A stretch of 64,000 nucleotides of DNA, from positions 1 to 64,000 of the forward strand of contig DATGGM010000171.1 in the NCBI GenBank assembly GCA_035308525.1. The letters run 5' to 3'. Under the pieces are notes generated by a model. It was given only the letters and a program-made list of their open reading frames with translations. It ran no database searches and had not been told where the DNA came from. The position numbers and the translations under genes were made by a program. Below, piece after piece: positions 43,537 to 52,172 of the stretch. The stretch's first letter is position 1. Each line of letters opens with the position of its first letter. The DNA is from Bog-159 sp035308525. GTDB taxonomy: Bacteria; Acidobacteriota; Terriglobia; Bryobacterales; Bryobacteraceae.

Positions 43537-44868
43537 TCACTGAAGCGCCGGCAGGTAGATCTTCAAGGCGCCGTTCTCGCCCGAGAGGCGAATCTCGCCG
43601 AACGAATGGCGCACGATTTCGTCCAAAGCAGGGAGGGCCAGCGCCGCGGCATGCCCGCCCCGCGGCGGTTCAACGGTAAGGATCGCGCAGGCATCCGGCG
43701 AGAGCTCGCTCGCGACAGACGCGGAAGTGATCGAGAACTCGCCCCGCGGGCCGTTCTCCCGCGCGCAAATGGCCATGTGCATCAGGAGCAGCTCGATTTC
43801 GCCGGGATCAACCCGGACGCGGCCTGCCATGGGATCCAGGTTCAGCCGGAGCAATACTTCGTCGCCCAGCGCGCATTGCAATAGATCGTCCAGGCCGGAC
43901 AACAGATCGTTGACATACAGGTCAATCGGAGGCCCGGGCTGGCGCTGCCCGAACTCGAGCAGACGGCTGGCCAGCCGCACCGCGCGCGTGCGACCCTTGC
44001 CGGCCTCCAGCATGCTGGAGAATTTCTGAGCCACGGCGGCCGTCAGCCTGCCCAGGATCTCCATGCGGCTGGTCGAACCGTGATCCGGAGCGCCCCACGG
44101 TTCGCTGCCGGAACGCCGGCCTGCGGCGCGAAACAACAGGCAGACTCCCACGGCGTTTTCGCCGCTACGCACGGGCGTGGCGCTGCCCTGAATCGCAGTG
44201 CGGGTTCCTTGCCTGCTCAGGAGCACGGCATTTTCTCCCAACCCGATGCTGATTCCTTCCCGGAGCACTCTGCCGAGCGGAGAGGCCAGAGGTGCGCCAG
44301 TAAGAGCATTGAGAACTGTGACCACCGCACCGACGGGTTTGCCGAGCGCCTGCTCTTGATTCCATCCGGTCAGCGCCTCGGCCACACGATTCATCACGGC
44401 GACCTGCCCGCTTTCCTGCGTGACCACCACGGCTTCATCGATGCTGCCGATGGCGGTGGCCAGCCGCTCGCCGACTTCGATCAGCTGCCGCTCCCGGCGG
44501 TGCCGGTCGAAGGCGATTTCGATGGCGGTGCGCAAGGCGCGGTCGTCGAACGGCTTCAACACATAGCCGGAGGGCGCGGTTTTCTTGGCGCGCTCCAGAA
44601 TCTCAGCATCGGCGTGCGCCGTGAGATACACCACGGGAATCCTGAGCTGATCGTATAGCGCTCCGGCCACCTCGATGCCGTCCACTAAGCCTTTCAATTT
44701 GATGTCCATCAGGACCAGGTCCGGCTCGGTTTGGACCGCCAGACGGACGGCCTCGGTACCCGAAGCGGCGGATCCCACCACTTCGTATCCCAATCCCTCT
44801 ACACAGGCGGCAATGTCGGCGGCCACCACCTTCTCATCCTCAACCACCATGATCCGGGGCTTGCTCAT
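43537..44868 (-). CDS. Receiver-PAS-pseudo-histidine-kinase fusion
   Basis: This is a 443-residue protein, with start ATG 44868 behind AGGAAG. Residues 1-125 are a receiver domain (D55 in 'LVLMDIKLKG', K105 in 'VLKPFD'). A PAS-like domain follows (about 128-245). Residues 265-440 align by eye with a histidine-kinase core of the GRLxGGIAHDFNNLL type, but the acceptor histidine is replaced by Q281 in 'GRLTAAVAQKFSSML'. The N-box asparagine in the 'NLAVNARDAMP'-type motif is also lost ('HMAICARENGP', C368). It is therefore probably not a kinase but a phospho-regulated output or docking protein. The kinase gene upstream overlaps it by 29 bases. Confidence 0.82.
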   Translation of the reverse strand: MSKPRIMVVEDEKVVAADIAACVEGLGYEVVGSAASGTEAVRLAVQTEPDLVLMDIKLKGLVDGIEVAGALYDQLRIPVVYLTAHADAEILERAKKTAPSGYVLKPFDDRALRTAIEIAFDRHRRERQLIEVGERLATAIGSIDEAVVVTQESGQVAVMNRVAEALTGWNQEQALGKPVGAVVTVLNALTGAPLASPLGRVLREGISIGLGENAVLLSRQGTRTAIQGSATPVRSGENAVGVCLLFRAAGRRSGSEPWGAPDHGSTSRMEILGRLTAAVAQKFSSMLEAGKGRTRAVRLASRLLEFGQRQPGPPIDLYVNDLLSGLDDLLQCALGDEVLLRLNLDPMAGRVRVDPGEIELLLMHMAICARENGPRGEFSITSASVASELSPDACAILTVEPPRGGHAAALALPALDEIVRHSFGEIRLSGENGALKIYLPALQ

Positions 44869-46270
44869 CTGATTCTTCCTTTCTTGATTCCGTTGTTTGA
44901 AATACCAACCGGTAGCGCGTGCCGGCGTCGCTGGAGCGGTCGATCTCCGCGCCGATCTGCTCAGCCAGCAGGCGGACGAGATGCAGGCCAAGGGACCGGG
45001 TAGCAGCTGCGGGATCGTTTTCCGGGAGGCCGCATCCGTCGTCGCCCACGGTGAGTTCCGCCTGGCCGCCGGGCACCGCCCGGAGACCCAGCCGGATGCG
45101 GCCCTTTCCTCCGGGGAACGCGTGCCGCAGCGAATTGGAAACCAGTTCGTTCACGATCAGCCCGCAGGGAATGGCGGTGTCGATGGAAACGGTGATCTCC
45201 TCGATGTCCATATGAAGATCAACCTCGCACGAATTCACGCCGTAGGAGCAAAACAGGCTGGCGGCCAGGCTGCGCAGGTATTCGCCCAGATCGATGCGGG
45301 AAAGATCTTTGGCGCGGTGCAGTTGGTCGTGCAGCAAAGCCATGACCAGCACGCGCTCACGGCAGTCCCGCAGAGTTTGCAGCAGAACCTCATCGTGAAA
45401 ATAGCGCGCCTGGAGCCGGAGCATGCTGCAAATGACCTGCAGATTGTTCTTGACCCGATGGTGCACTTCGCGCAGCAGCACTTCCTTTTCCTGCAGCGCC
45501 CGCTGGATCTTTTCCTCCGACCGCCGCCGCTGGGTCACATCCCGGAAGTAAACCGCCAGGCCTTCCTCGGACGGATAAACGTGGACCTCAAGCCACCGGT
45601 CGAGGGGCGCATGCGGATAGAATTCTTCCAGGTGAGCCGGCGCGCCGGTTTCCATGGCTTGTTGATAAACCTGGTGAAAGCGGCTGTCCACCGCCTCAGG
45701 GAACACGTCCCACAGCCTGCGGCCCAGAACGTTGTTCCGATCCCTCATCCACAGATGTTCCGCCTGCTGATTCACGCGGATCAACCGCCAGGATCGGTCC
45801 ACCGCGAAGAAGGCGTCGGTGCTGTTCTCTACCGCGCAAACGCAGCGGGCTTCGGCATCGCGCAGGGCGGCTTCATCCAGTTTGCGGCGAGTGCGGTCGT
45901 GGCCGACCATATAAGCCGACCCTTCGGCGTGGAACGGCGTGCTACTCCACGTGATCCATTTGTAAGAACCATCGGCGCAATGGAAACGGCTCTCAATATC
46001 CGTGATTGGCGTGCCGCGGGCCAAACCGGCAATGGGGGCCGCGGCTCTGCAGCGATCCTCGTGATGAAGCAGATCGAGAAGGCTGGTGGCGAGCAGTTCC
46101 GCCTCACTATGGCCGATTGTCCTGGTGAAGGCGGGGTTGACGCGCGTGAAACAGCCATCCAGGGTGGTGATCCAGAGCGGGTCGAGCGAAAGGGTAAAGA
46201 ACGGGCCGGGGTCGCCGTGCGCGCGGTGCTGTCTCCCGCGGATCGCGTTAACGATGGAATGCCACGTCAT
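44840..46270 (-). CDS. PAS-PAS sensor histidine kinase, HisKA_2 type, cytoplasmic
   Basis: This 476-residue protein has no membrane helix. Two PAS domains span about residues 23-125 ('LDGCFTRVNPAFTRTIGHSE') and 138-248 ('DRSWRLIRVNQQAEHLW'). The dimerisation domain follows with the phospho-acceptor histidine H270/H271 in 'LREVHHRVKNNLQ', the HisKA_2/HWE-like signature. The ATPase domain has N374 in 'GLIVNELVSNSLRHAF' and 'GDDGCGLP'. Kinases of this subclass usually phosphorylate receivers without DNA-binding domains. Its 3' end overlaps the receiver-pseudokinase gene by 29 bases, so the two form a signalling pair. Confidence 0.9.
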   Translation of the reverse strand: MTWHSIVNAIRGRQHRAHGDPGPFFTLSLDPLWITTLDGCFTRVNPAFTRTIGHSEAELLATSLLDLLHHEDRCRAAAPIAGLARGTPITDIESRFHCADGSYKWITWSSTPFHAEGSAYMVGHDRTRRKLDEAALRDAEARCVCAVENSTDAFFAVDRSWRLIRVNQQAEHLWMRDRNNVLGRRLWDVFPEAVDSRFHQVYQQAMETGAPAHLEEFYPHAPLDRWLEVHVYPSEEGLAVYFRDVTQRRRSEEKIQRALQEKEVLLREVHHRVKNNLQVICSMLRLQARYFHDEVLLQTLRDCRERVLVMALLHDQLHRAKDLSRIDLGEYLRSLAASLFCSYGVNSCEVDLHMDIEEITVSIDTAIPCGLIVNELVSNSLRHAFPGGKGRIRLGLRAVPGGQAELTVGDDGCGLPENDPAAATRSLGLHLVRLLAEQIGAEIDRSSDAGTRYRLVFQTTESRKEESDEQAPDHGG

Positions 46271-46465
46271 GTGTTCCCGAGATCATTTTACCGGGAGGGC
46301 TCGGCATAACCGCAGCGACTATTTTGCGATGTGCCGTATAATCAATTGTTTACGGGAAATCGTCCACTTGTGAATGGCCCATTGCCGGCGCGCATAAGGA
46401 GCTCATTCTTGGGCACGAACGGCGTGCCGCTAAAGCCTTCCGGGTGACCTGCCGATGCTGAAGAC
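46271..46465. promoter_or_regulatory. Divergent intergenic region of kinase and PilZ genes
   Basis: This 195-base region has TATAAT at 46337-46342 on the plus strand, a perfect -10 hexamer. The -35 position (46314-46319, AGCGAC) matches poorly, so the promoter may need an activator. The PilZ gene starts at ATG 46466, about 120 bases downstream. Nothing firm is seen for the minus-strand kinase gene. Confidence 0.4.
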
Positions 46466-46828
46466 ATGCCGCGAACACGCGCTGAACTTCGGATGCTTTG
46501 CGCAGACATGGTGGAGGTCTGCTGGAAAGAACCACCCGGCCACAAGCGCAAATCTACAGCCCTCTTGGAGGACATTTCCCGGTCGGGGATGTGCTTGCAG
46601 TTCGAAATACCGCTGGCCATCGGCACGCACGTGCAGTTACACTGCCCGGGCGAGAAACTGGCTGGCGTAGTGCGGTACTGCGTCTACCGGGAGATCGGCT
46701 ATTTCGTGGGTATCGAATTGGAGCCGTCCAGCCGCTGGTCCCGCCACCAGTTTGAGCCAAAGCACTTACTAGATCTGGAAGAACTGGTGCTGCGCAGCGC
46801 ACGGCGGACCAGCCCGCTCGTTCAGTAG
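46466..46828 (+). CDS. PilZ-domain protein (c-di-GMP-binding type)
   Basis: This 120-residue protein is a single PilZ domain. The RxxxR motif is R5-A-E-L-R9 and the D/NxSxxG motif is D36-I-S-R-S-G41. Both are intact, so cyclic di-GMP binding is likely. PilZ proteins change partner activity on binding, often a glycosyltransferase or motor. Here the next gene, a glycosyltransferase-methyltransferase fusion, follows almost at once. The start at 46466 is preferred because the RxxxR motif begins only four residues in, as is usual. Confidence 0.85.
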   Translation: MPRTRAELRMLCADMVEVCWKEPPGHKRKSTALLEDISRSGMCLQFEIPLAIGTHVQLHCPGEKLAGVVRYCVYREIGYFVGIELEPSSRWSRHQFEPKHLLDLEELVLRSARRTSPLVQ

Positions 46829-46869
46829 GCTTGATCGTTAGCTTACGCGGGCTGCCCCATACCTGTACA

Positions 46870-48306
46870 ATGGAGAATCCCGCCGCCATGGCAGCTACCA
46901 CCGTCTCCATTCTGATCCCCCTATACAACGAAGAAGAATACGTCGGAACGTTGCTCGAGCGGGTCATGGCGGCCCCCCTCCCTGAGGGCGTCAGCCGGGA
47001 AATAATCGTGGTGGATGACGGCTCCCGGGACGGCTCGGCCGAGATCGTGGAGGACCTCGCCGCCGCGCACCCCGGCGTTCTCCGCTTGATCCGGCAACCC
47101 CGCAATCAAGGCAAGGGCGCCGCCATTCGCACGGCCATCGAGCACGCCACCGGCGAGTTCTCGATCATTCAGGATGCGGATCTGGAATACGACCCCCGCG
47201 AATACGGGCGCGTCCTCGGCCCTCTGCTGGAGGGCAAGGCCGATGCGGTATTCGGCTCGCGTTTCATGATCTCCGGAGAGCGCCGCGTGCTCTACTTCTG
47301 GCATTCGGTGGCCAATCAGATTCTCACCGGCATGTGCAACATCGTGGCGGACTTGAATCTGACGGACATGGAGACGTGTTACAAGGCCTTCCGCACTTCC
47401 CTGCTCAAGAGCATTCCGCTGCGCAGCGACCGCTTTGGCATGGAGCCGGAGCTGACCATCAAGCTGGCCAAACGCCGCGTGCGCGTTTATGAAACGCCCA
47501 TCGCCTATCACGGACGCACTTACGAGGAAGGCAAGAAGATCGGTTTAAAGGACGCCTTCGAGGCTGTCTACGTGATCCTGAAATATGCCTTCACGAGCGA
47601 CCTCTACAAAGGATCCGGACCGGACATCCTGGACGCCCTGTCCGGCGCGCGGCGCTTCAATCAATGGCTGGGGGACACCATACTGCCCTACGTCGGCAGC
47701 CGGGTGCTGGAGGCGGGGGCGGGCATCGGAAATCTCTCGGGCATCCTCTCTCCGCGCCGCGAACGCTACATCGCGGGGGACATCGAGCAGGAGTACCTGG
47801 CACGATTGCGTGCGCGCTTTCAACACCGTCCGAAGGTGGAAGTGCGGCACTGCGACCTGGAGAATCCGGACGATTTCGCGTCCCTGGCCGGCGTGGTGGA
47901 TTCGGTGGTCTGTCTGAATGTGCTCGAGCACATCAAGGACGACGCCGCGGGCCTACGCAACATCTACACGGCGCTCGAACCCGGCGGACGCGCCATCGTG
48001 CTGGTGCCGCACGGCCAGGAAATTTTCGGATCGCTGGATATGGCGTTGGGCCACTTCCGCCGTTATTCGCGAGAAGAACTGCGGCAGCGGCTGGAACAGG
48101 CCGGCTTCCGAGTCGAACGCATCCTGGACTTCAACCGCATTTCACGCCCTCCCTGGTACGTGACAGGCCGTATCCTGAAAAGCCGGACGCTCAGCCGATT
48201 CCTGCTGCGCATCTTCGACCGGCTGGTGTGGCTGTGGCGGCGCATCGACGCGCGGTTGCCATGGCCGCCCGCGTCCATCATCGCCATCGCGGTGAAGGAC
48301 CGGTAA
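46870..48306 (+). CDS. GT2 glycosyltransferase fused to a SAM-dependent methyltransferase
   Basis: This is a 478-residue two-domain protein. Residues 10-245 are a GT-A glycosyltransferase of the dolichyl-phosphate-mannose-synthase type: 'VSILIPLYNEEEYV', the nucleotide-sugar loop 'VVDDGSRDGS', the DxD region 'QDADLEYD' (101-108), and 'LTDMETCYKAF'. Residues 265-420 are a class I methyltransferase with SAM motif 'LEAGAGIGNLSG' (280-291), the acidic motif 'GDIEQEY' and 'VCLNVLEHIKDD'. ATG 46870 is preferred; ATG 46888 is also possible. No membrane helices are visible. The fusion suggests glycosylation followed by methylation of the same acceptor. Confidence 0.85.
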   Translation: MENPAAMAATTVSILIPLYNEEEYVGTLLERVMAAPLPEGVSREIIVVDDGSRDGSAEIVEDLAAAHPGVLRLIRQPRNQGKGAAIRTAIEHATGEFSIIQDADLEYDPREYGRVLGPLLEGKADAVFGSRFMISGERRVLYFWHSVANQILTGMCNIVADLNLTDMETCYKAFRTSLLKSIPLRSDRFGMEPELTIKLAKRRVRVYETPIAYHGRTYEEGKKIGLKDAFEAVYVILKYAFTSDLYKGSGPDILDALSGARRFNQWLGDTILPYVGSRVLEAGAGIGNLSGILSPRRERYIAGDIEQEYLARLRARFQHRPKVEVRHCDLENPDDFASLAGVVDSVVCLNVLEHIKDDAAGLRNIYTALEPGGRAIVLVPHGQEIFGSLDMALGHFRRYSREELRQRLEQAGFRVERILDFNRISRPPWYVTGRILKSRTLSRFLLRIFDRLVWLWRRIDARLPWPPASIIAIAVKDR

Positions 48307-48317
48307 ACAGGCGAAGC

Positions 48318-50240
48318 CTATTGCACCGCGATCGTCACGGTGTTGGAGTTCACGGTGCCCATCGAAACCACCACGGGCACGGCCGCGCCCGAAGCGACTC
48401 CCGCGGGCACTTCCGCGTTGACCTGGTATAGACCTACGTAGCCCGGCGCGAGTCCCGAGAATGTCACATTGGCCGTCAGCCCGCCGATGGTTACCGTGGG
48501 CGTCGTGGATGTATGCGCCAGGTTATTGGAGTTGGTTGACGCCGGCGCGCCGGTGGCGGGCTGATTGCTTGTCACCGCACCCAAACCGGTACAGTAAATC
48601 AGGATCGTAGTCGTACCGGCTACCGCGGGGTTAGCGGCGTTGATCGGCTTATAGTTCTGGTCCAGGATGGCCCCCGCTCCGGTGCCCTGGGCGTTCTGGG
48701 TGAAGATGGCCGGTGCGAATTGCGCCACGGTCACCGATTGCGCGGTGCCTGTGGAACTGAACAGCATCGGCGTAATGGTGGTAGACGACTGCTGCGCTAC
48801 CTCCCATGGCACTTGCACGTTCGCCTGCCCGCCGGAAACGAAGAACAGAGGCGCCGCCGTGCCGCCGAATTGAAAAGACAGGTTACCGAGGTTAATCGAA
48901 AGCGGCAGGGCCGTGTCAACGGATGTCGACGTAAGGAAGAAATCGCCAAAGACCGAGGCAATGCTGCCGGGAACTACGGGAGCGGCGAAGCTGGCTCCGT
49001 TCACCACTCCGCCCGCATTCACCTTAGGAACCTCGGCCACGGGCGTCAGCAGGCGGATGGCATTGTTCGCACTATCCGAGATGTAGACGTTCCCTCCATG
49101 CACTGCCACGCCCGAAGGAAAGAACAGTTGGGCGCTGGTGGCGGCGCCTCCATCCCCGCTCCAGCCGGGTCCCAGCGCCTGGTTGCCGGCTATAGTGACG
49201 ATGGTGCCGTTGCTGTCCACCAGGCGGATTACGGAGTTGTCCGAGTCGGCAATGTAGATATTGTCGGAGGCATCCACTGCAACGCCCTTAGGATTGTTGA
49301 GCGTAGCCTGAATCGCCGGACCGCCGTCGCCGGAATAGCCGAAGACTCCGTTGCCCGCCACGGTGCTGATCACTCCGCTGGTATTGACCTTGCGGATGGC
49401 GTGGTTGCCGGTGTCCGCGATGTACAGGTTGCCGGCTGCATCCAGAAAGACGCCATTGGGGTTGCAAAGCTGCGCGCCTGTGGCGAGACCTCCATCGCCT
49501 GAATATCCGCAGCCGGACGCTTGATTCCCGGCGAACGTGCTGATGTCGCCCGCGGCGAAGGTGGCGCTGCCGAAAACATTATTGGTGCAGGCGATGGGCG
49601 TCTGGTTGGCGCATACCACGCTCACTACATTCGCGCCGGGATCCGCAATGTACACGTTGCCGGAGGCATCCACGGCTACGCTGGAGGGATTGTCCATCTG
49701 CGCGTTGACAGCCGCCCCCAGGTTGCCGCCAAAACCGGCGCCCAGGGTGTTCTTTCCGGCGAAGGTGGAGATATTGCCACCGGACACCTCCCGGACTTCG
49801 TAGTTGCCGCTGTCGGCGATATACATGTTGCCCTTGCTGTCGAAGGTCACACCCGAGGGGCTGTTCAACTCGGTGCCGCTGGCCGTGGCGGATGATCCGT
49901 CACCCGCGAACCCAGCGGTGCCGTTGCCCGCCACCGTGGAGATCGAGCCGTTGGAAATCTTGCGCACGCGGTTGTTGTTGGAATCCGCGATATACAGGTT
50001 TCCGGAGGAATCGAACAGGAGGCCGAACGGGCCGTTCAGTTGGGCGCTGGTGGCCGCGCCGCCATCTCCAGAAGAACCGCCCGTGCAGCCCGTCACCGCA
50101 CACCCCGACCCAGCTACCGTCGTAATGGTGTAAGGCGGCGCCTGGGCCAAACAAAGCAGCGGCCATAACATAGCCGCGGAAACCAGAAACCGGGTATAGC
50201 TCTTGCGTACAATGGCTGAATAAATTAGTCGATGAGTCAC
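48318..50240 (-). CDS. Secreted NHL-repeat protein with TIGR03437 C-terminal domain
   Basis: This 640-residue protein has a signal peptide ending near 'LCLAQA' (residue 34). Residues 40-400 contain about seven NHL blades with a regular start such as 'LYIADSNNNRVRKI', 'MYIADSGNYEVREV', 'LYIADTGNHAIRKV' and 'IYIADSDNSVIRLV'. The C-terminal 220 residues are the Solibacter-type domain, 'GGVVNGASFAAPVVPGSI' and 'GQANVQVPWEV'. Each blade shares the phrase 'GDGG' before 'A.SAQL', a common acidobacterial pattern. The propeller is presumably displayed outside the cell; ligand unknown. Confidence 0.9.
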   Translation of the reverse strand: MTHRLIYSAIVRKSYTRFLVSAAMLWPLLCLAQAPPYTITTVAGSGCAVTGCTGGSSGDGGAATSAQLNGPFGLLFDSSGNLYIADSNNNRVRKISNGSISTVAGNGTAGFAGDGSSATASGTELNSPSGVTFDSKGNMYIADSGNYEVREVSGGNISTFAGKNTLGAGFGGNLGAAVNAQMDNPSSVAVDASGNVYIADPGANVVSVVCANQTPIACTNNVFGSATFAAGDISTFAGNQASGCGYSGDGGLATGAQLCNPNGVFLDAAGNLYIADTGNHAIRKVNTSGVISTVAGNGVFGYSGDGGPAIQATLNNPKGVAVDASDNIYIADSDNSVIRLVDSNGTIVTIAGNQALGPGWSGDGGAATSAQLFFPSGVAVHGGNVYISDSANNAIRLLTPVAEVPKVNAGGVVNGASFAAPVVPGSIASVFGDFFLTSTSVDTALPLSINLGNLSFQFGGTAAPLFFVSGGQANVQVPWEVAQQSSTTITPMLFSSTGTAQSVTVAQFAPAIFTQNAQGTGAGAILDQNYKPINAANPAVAGTTTILIYCTGLGAVTSNQPATGAPASTNSNNLAHTSTTPTVTIGGLTANVTFSGLAPGYVGLYQVNAEVPAGVASGAAVPVVVSMGTVNSNTVTIAVQ

Positions 50241-50303
50241 CTTTATAAGTCCTCTTACCGGCTCGTGTAACTCCGCTGCAACAGGTGGGCTAAAAATTCA
50301 CCC

Positions 50304-50570
50304 TCAACGGAGCCGATACTTTCTGAGCAGATCCTTCACGGGCGCAAGTTGATCGCGCACCCGTTGCTGCTCTGATATGGATACGGGAACGAGCCGGATA
50401 TTCTCCAGAACTCTATCATAAGCCCTGACGAGCTCCACCGCTTGTCGCGCGGCGGCCAACCGCTGGCCCGCGGCGAGCATGATCTCAGTCGCGTGCGCCA
50501 GAGCAAGGCAGGCCTCTATCTCCGCGCGGACGGTGGTCTCCGCGGCTTCGGGTTCCGGAGGGAACAGCAA
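50304..50570 (-). CDS. Small helical hypothetical protein downstream of the Spy-like gene
   Basis: This 88-residue reading would start at TTG 50570, with a GGGG (50575-50578) as ribosome-binding site. The frame stays open further upstream, but that part is the shadow of the Spy-like gene. The protein is strongly helical and rich in Ala, Arg and Glu ('AEIEACLALAHATEIMLAAG', 'EQQRVRDQLAPVKDLLRKY'), with no signal peptide. It lies 17 bases after the Spy-like stop and is probably in the same transcript. The coding call rests on amphipathic helix composition and position, so it is tentative. An internal ATG start is possible. Confidence 0.45.
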   Translation of the reverse strand: MLFPPEPEAAETTVRAEIEACLALAHATEIMLAAGQRLAAARQAVELVRAYDRVLENIRLVPVSISEQQRVRDQLAPVKDLLRKYRLR

Positions 50571-50587
50571 GGCGACCCCTGGTTCTG

Positions 50588-51034
50588 CTATTGGCTGACT
50601 TCCCCCGAACCAGCCCGGGCATGCCCCCGCATTCCAGTGCGGCGCTGACTCTCCATCTGGTCCAGCTTGGTGCGCTGCTCCGGCGTGAGAATCTGATAGA
50701 ACGCGGCCCGCGTTTTCGACTGTGCCACGGTCAACTGGGCTGTGAGGTTGCCGATGGTGGACCCAAGTTGCTCCATGCTCACGGTGTTGTTGCTCCGCAC
50801 CGCGTCGTTCAGCGCCTGGTGCGCGGTTCTCAGACTCGCGTGCAGAGACTTCTCGGCGGCGGCGCCACTGGAGAAGATCGTAGTGGCCTGCGACTGCTGC
50901 TCCGCGGTCAGGCTCAACCGTGCGGTCATTAACCCGACATGATTCTGCGCGCCGTGCGCGCCGCCTGGGCCCTGGGCCATAATTCCGGCCGCCAGAGCGC
51001 ATGACAAAAAGAAAGCACTTAGTGTGTTCTTCAC
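50588..51034 (-). CDS. Spy/CpxP-like periplasmic protein with LTxxQ motifs
   Basis: This 148-residue protein has a signal peptide (cut near 'GIMAQ', residue 21). A helical hairpin domain follows with the LTxxQ pattern twice: 'LSLTAEQQSQA' and 'ILTPEQRTKLDQM'. Spy and CpxP proteins of this family are periplasmic chaperone-like or metal-stress proteins. Length is typical. Its C-terminus is Gly/Arg rich. The gene runs with the barrel and NHL genes on the minus strand. Confidence 0.8.
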   Translation of the reverse strand: MKNTLSAFFLSCALAAGIMAQGPGGAHGAQNHVGLMTARLSLTAEQQSQATTIFSSGAAAEKSLHASLRTAHQALNDAVRSNNTVSMEQLGSTIGNLTAQLTVAQSKTRAAFYQILTPEQRTKLDQMESQRRTGMRGHARAGSGEVSQ

Positions 51035-51123
51035 GTTTGCAGATTACCTCTGCAACGGGAAACGCCCGCAGGCGCGCTTGCGTTACGGTTTTGTTGTTAA
51101 GGCTTCGTAAAATCAGGCGGATA

Positions 51124-52077
51124 TCAGCGCTTCCCATATTCCGGATACCAACGCAGACCCACAAACGCGCCCGGGTAAGTCGCTTGCACGAACTCCACCT
51201 TTTCCGGAGAAGTCTTGAAATGGAAAGCCTTCACGCCGCCCTGGATCTCGAACTTGCCAAACCGGTAGTTCAATGAGGCCTCCGTATCCCAGATGGTGGC
51301 GCGATGCGGAAAAGCGAATCCGGACGCACGGGCCTCGAACCGGAAATTGTGGCTGATGAGATAGTCGGCGCCCAGGCCGAAGCTGGGATAGATGAACCAA
51401 TCCTTGCCATACGCGCTGACAATGATGGGAGCTCCCGAAGCGTCGGTTTGGCCGTGCCGCAGCGGCGCGTCAAAGGATGACGCGATGTTGGTGTACTGCA
51501 CCTCCCACAGCGTCTTGATGTGAAATTTGGAGTCCTTCACGGGGAAAGGCCATGACAGGTAATCGAACGACGCCTTGACGTTTTGCATGACGTAGTGGAC
51601 AGCCAGATAATCGCCCTGGTTGTAACTGGTGCCGTAGATGATCGAAGCAGCCGGCAGCGTGGGATTCCCGTTGCCTTGAATCCGGAAGTAGGAAATGCGG
51701 AGCGCATTGTGCTTGCCCACCGGGATACTGATGATTCCGGCGGGCGCCGGCCGCGGTTTGCCTAGATAATCCACGCTGCTGGGCTCGCCGTTTCCGTTGC
51801 CATGTCCCGTTCCCATAGAGGGGTGTCCATAACCCAGCCAGTACTGCGCCGTAATGGAGATCCCGTCGCCCGCATAGAAATCGCCGGCCGTCACCACCTG
51901 GGGAGGCGCGGGCGGAGGGGACGGTTGTCCGGCGGGCGCCGGCTGTTGGGTGGTAGTCTGCTGCTGCGCGGCGGGCTGCTGCGCGGCGGGCTGCTGCGCG
52001 GCGGCCGGCTGTCCGTGGAGGACAAAACCGAGGCACACACCGGCAATCCAGGCAGCCGTTTTTAAGGCATTCCGCAT
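51124..52077 (-). CDS. Secreted protein, probable outer-membrane beta-barrel
   Basis: This 317-residue protein starts at ATG 52077, where a signal peptide begins (about residues 1-25), then has an Ala/Gln/Pro-rich linker (about 27-60) encoded by 15-base repeats. The rest alternates strand-like stretches such as 'GISITAQYWLGYG', 'HNALRISYFRIQG', 'NQGDYLAVHYVMQ' and 'KFEIQGGVKAFHF', and ends 'AFVGLRWYPEY'. This periodicity and the aromatic end suggest a beta-barrel of the outer membrane. No TonB or plug domain. An upstream start at 52176 would add a non-signal leader. Confidence 0.68.
   Translation of the reverse strand: MRNALKTAAWIAGVCLGFVLHGQPAAAQQPAAQQPAAQQQTTTQQPAPAGQPSPPPAPPQVVTAGDFYAGDGISITAQYWLGYGHPSMGTGHGNGNGEPSSVDYLGKPRPAPAGIISIPVGKHNALRISYFRIQGNGNPTLPAASIIYGTSYNQGDYLAVHYVMQNVKASFDYLSWPFPVKDSKFHIKTLWEVQYTNIASSFDAPLRHGQTDASGAPIIVSAYGKDWFIYPSFGLGADYLISHNFRFEARASGFAFPHRATIWDTEASLNYRFGKFEIQGGVKAFHFKTSPEKVEFVQATYPGAFVGLRWYPEYGKR
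51961..52005 (-). repeat. Three tandem 15-base repeats encoding AAQQP
   Basis: Three exact or nearly exact copies of a 15-base unit lie at 51961-51975, 51976-51990 and 51991-52005, inside the linker of the barrel gene. As the unit is a multiple of three, copy changes would lengthen or shorten the Ala/Gln/Pro linker without shifting the frame. Confidence 0.8.
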
Positions 52078-52172
52078 CGAGTATAAGCTCCGAAAACCCC
52101 GCCCTAACCGGCAGGGCTGAAAACTGGCAACTGCAATAACGGCGGGTTGGCTGGCGCGAATCCGCATCCGTT

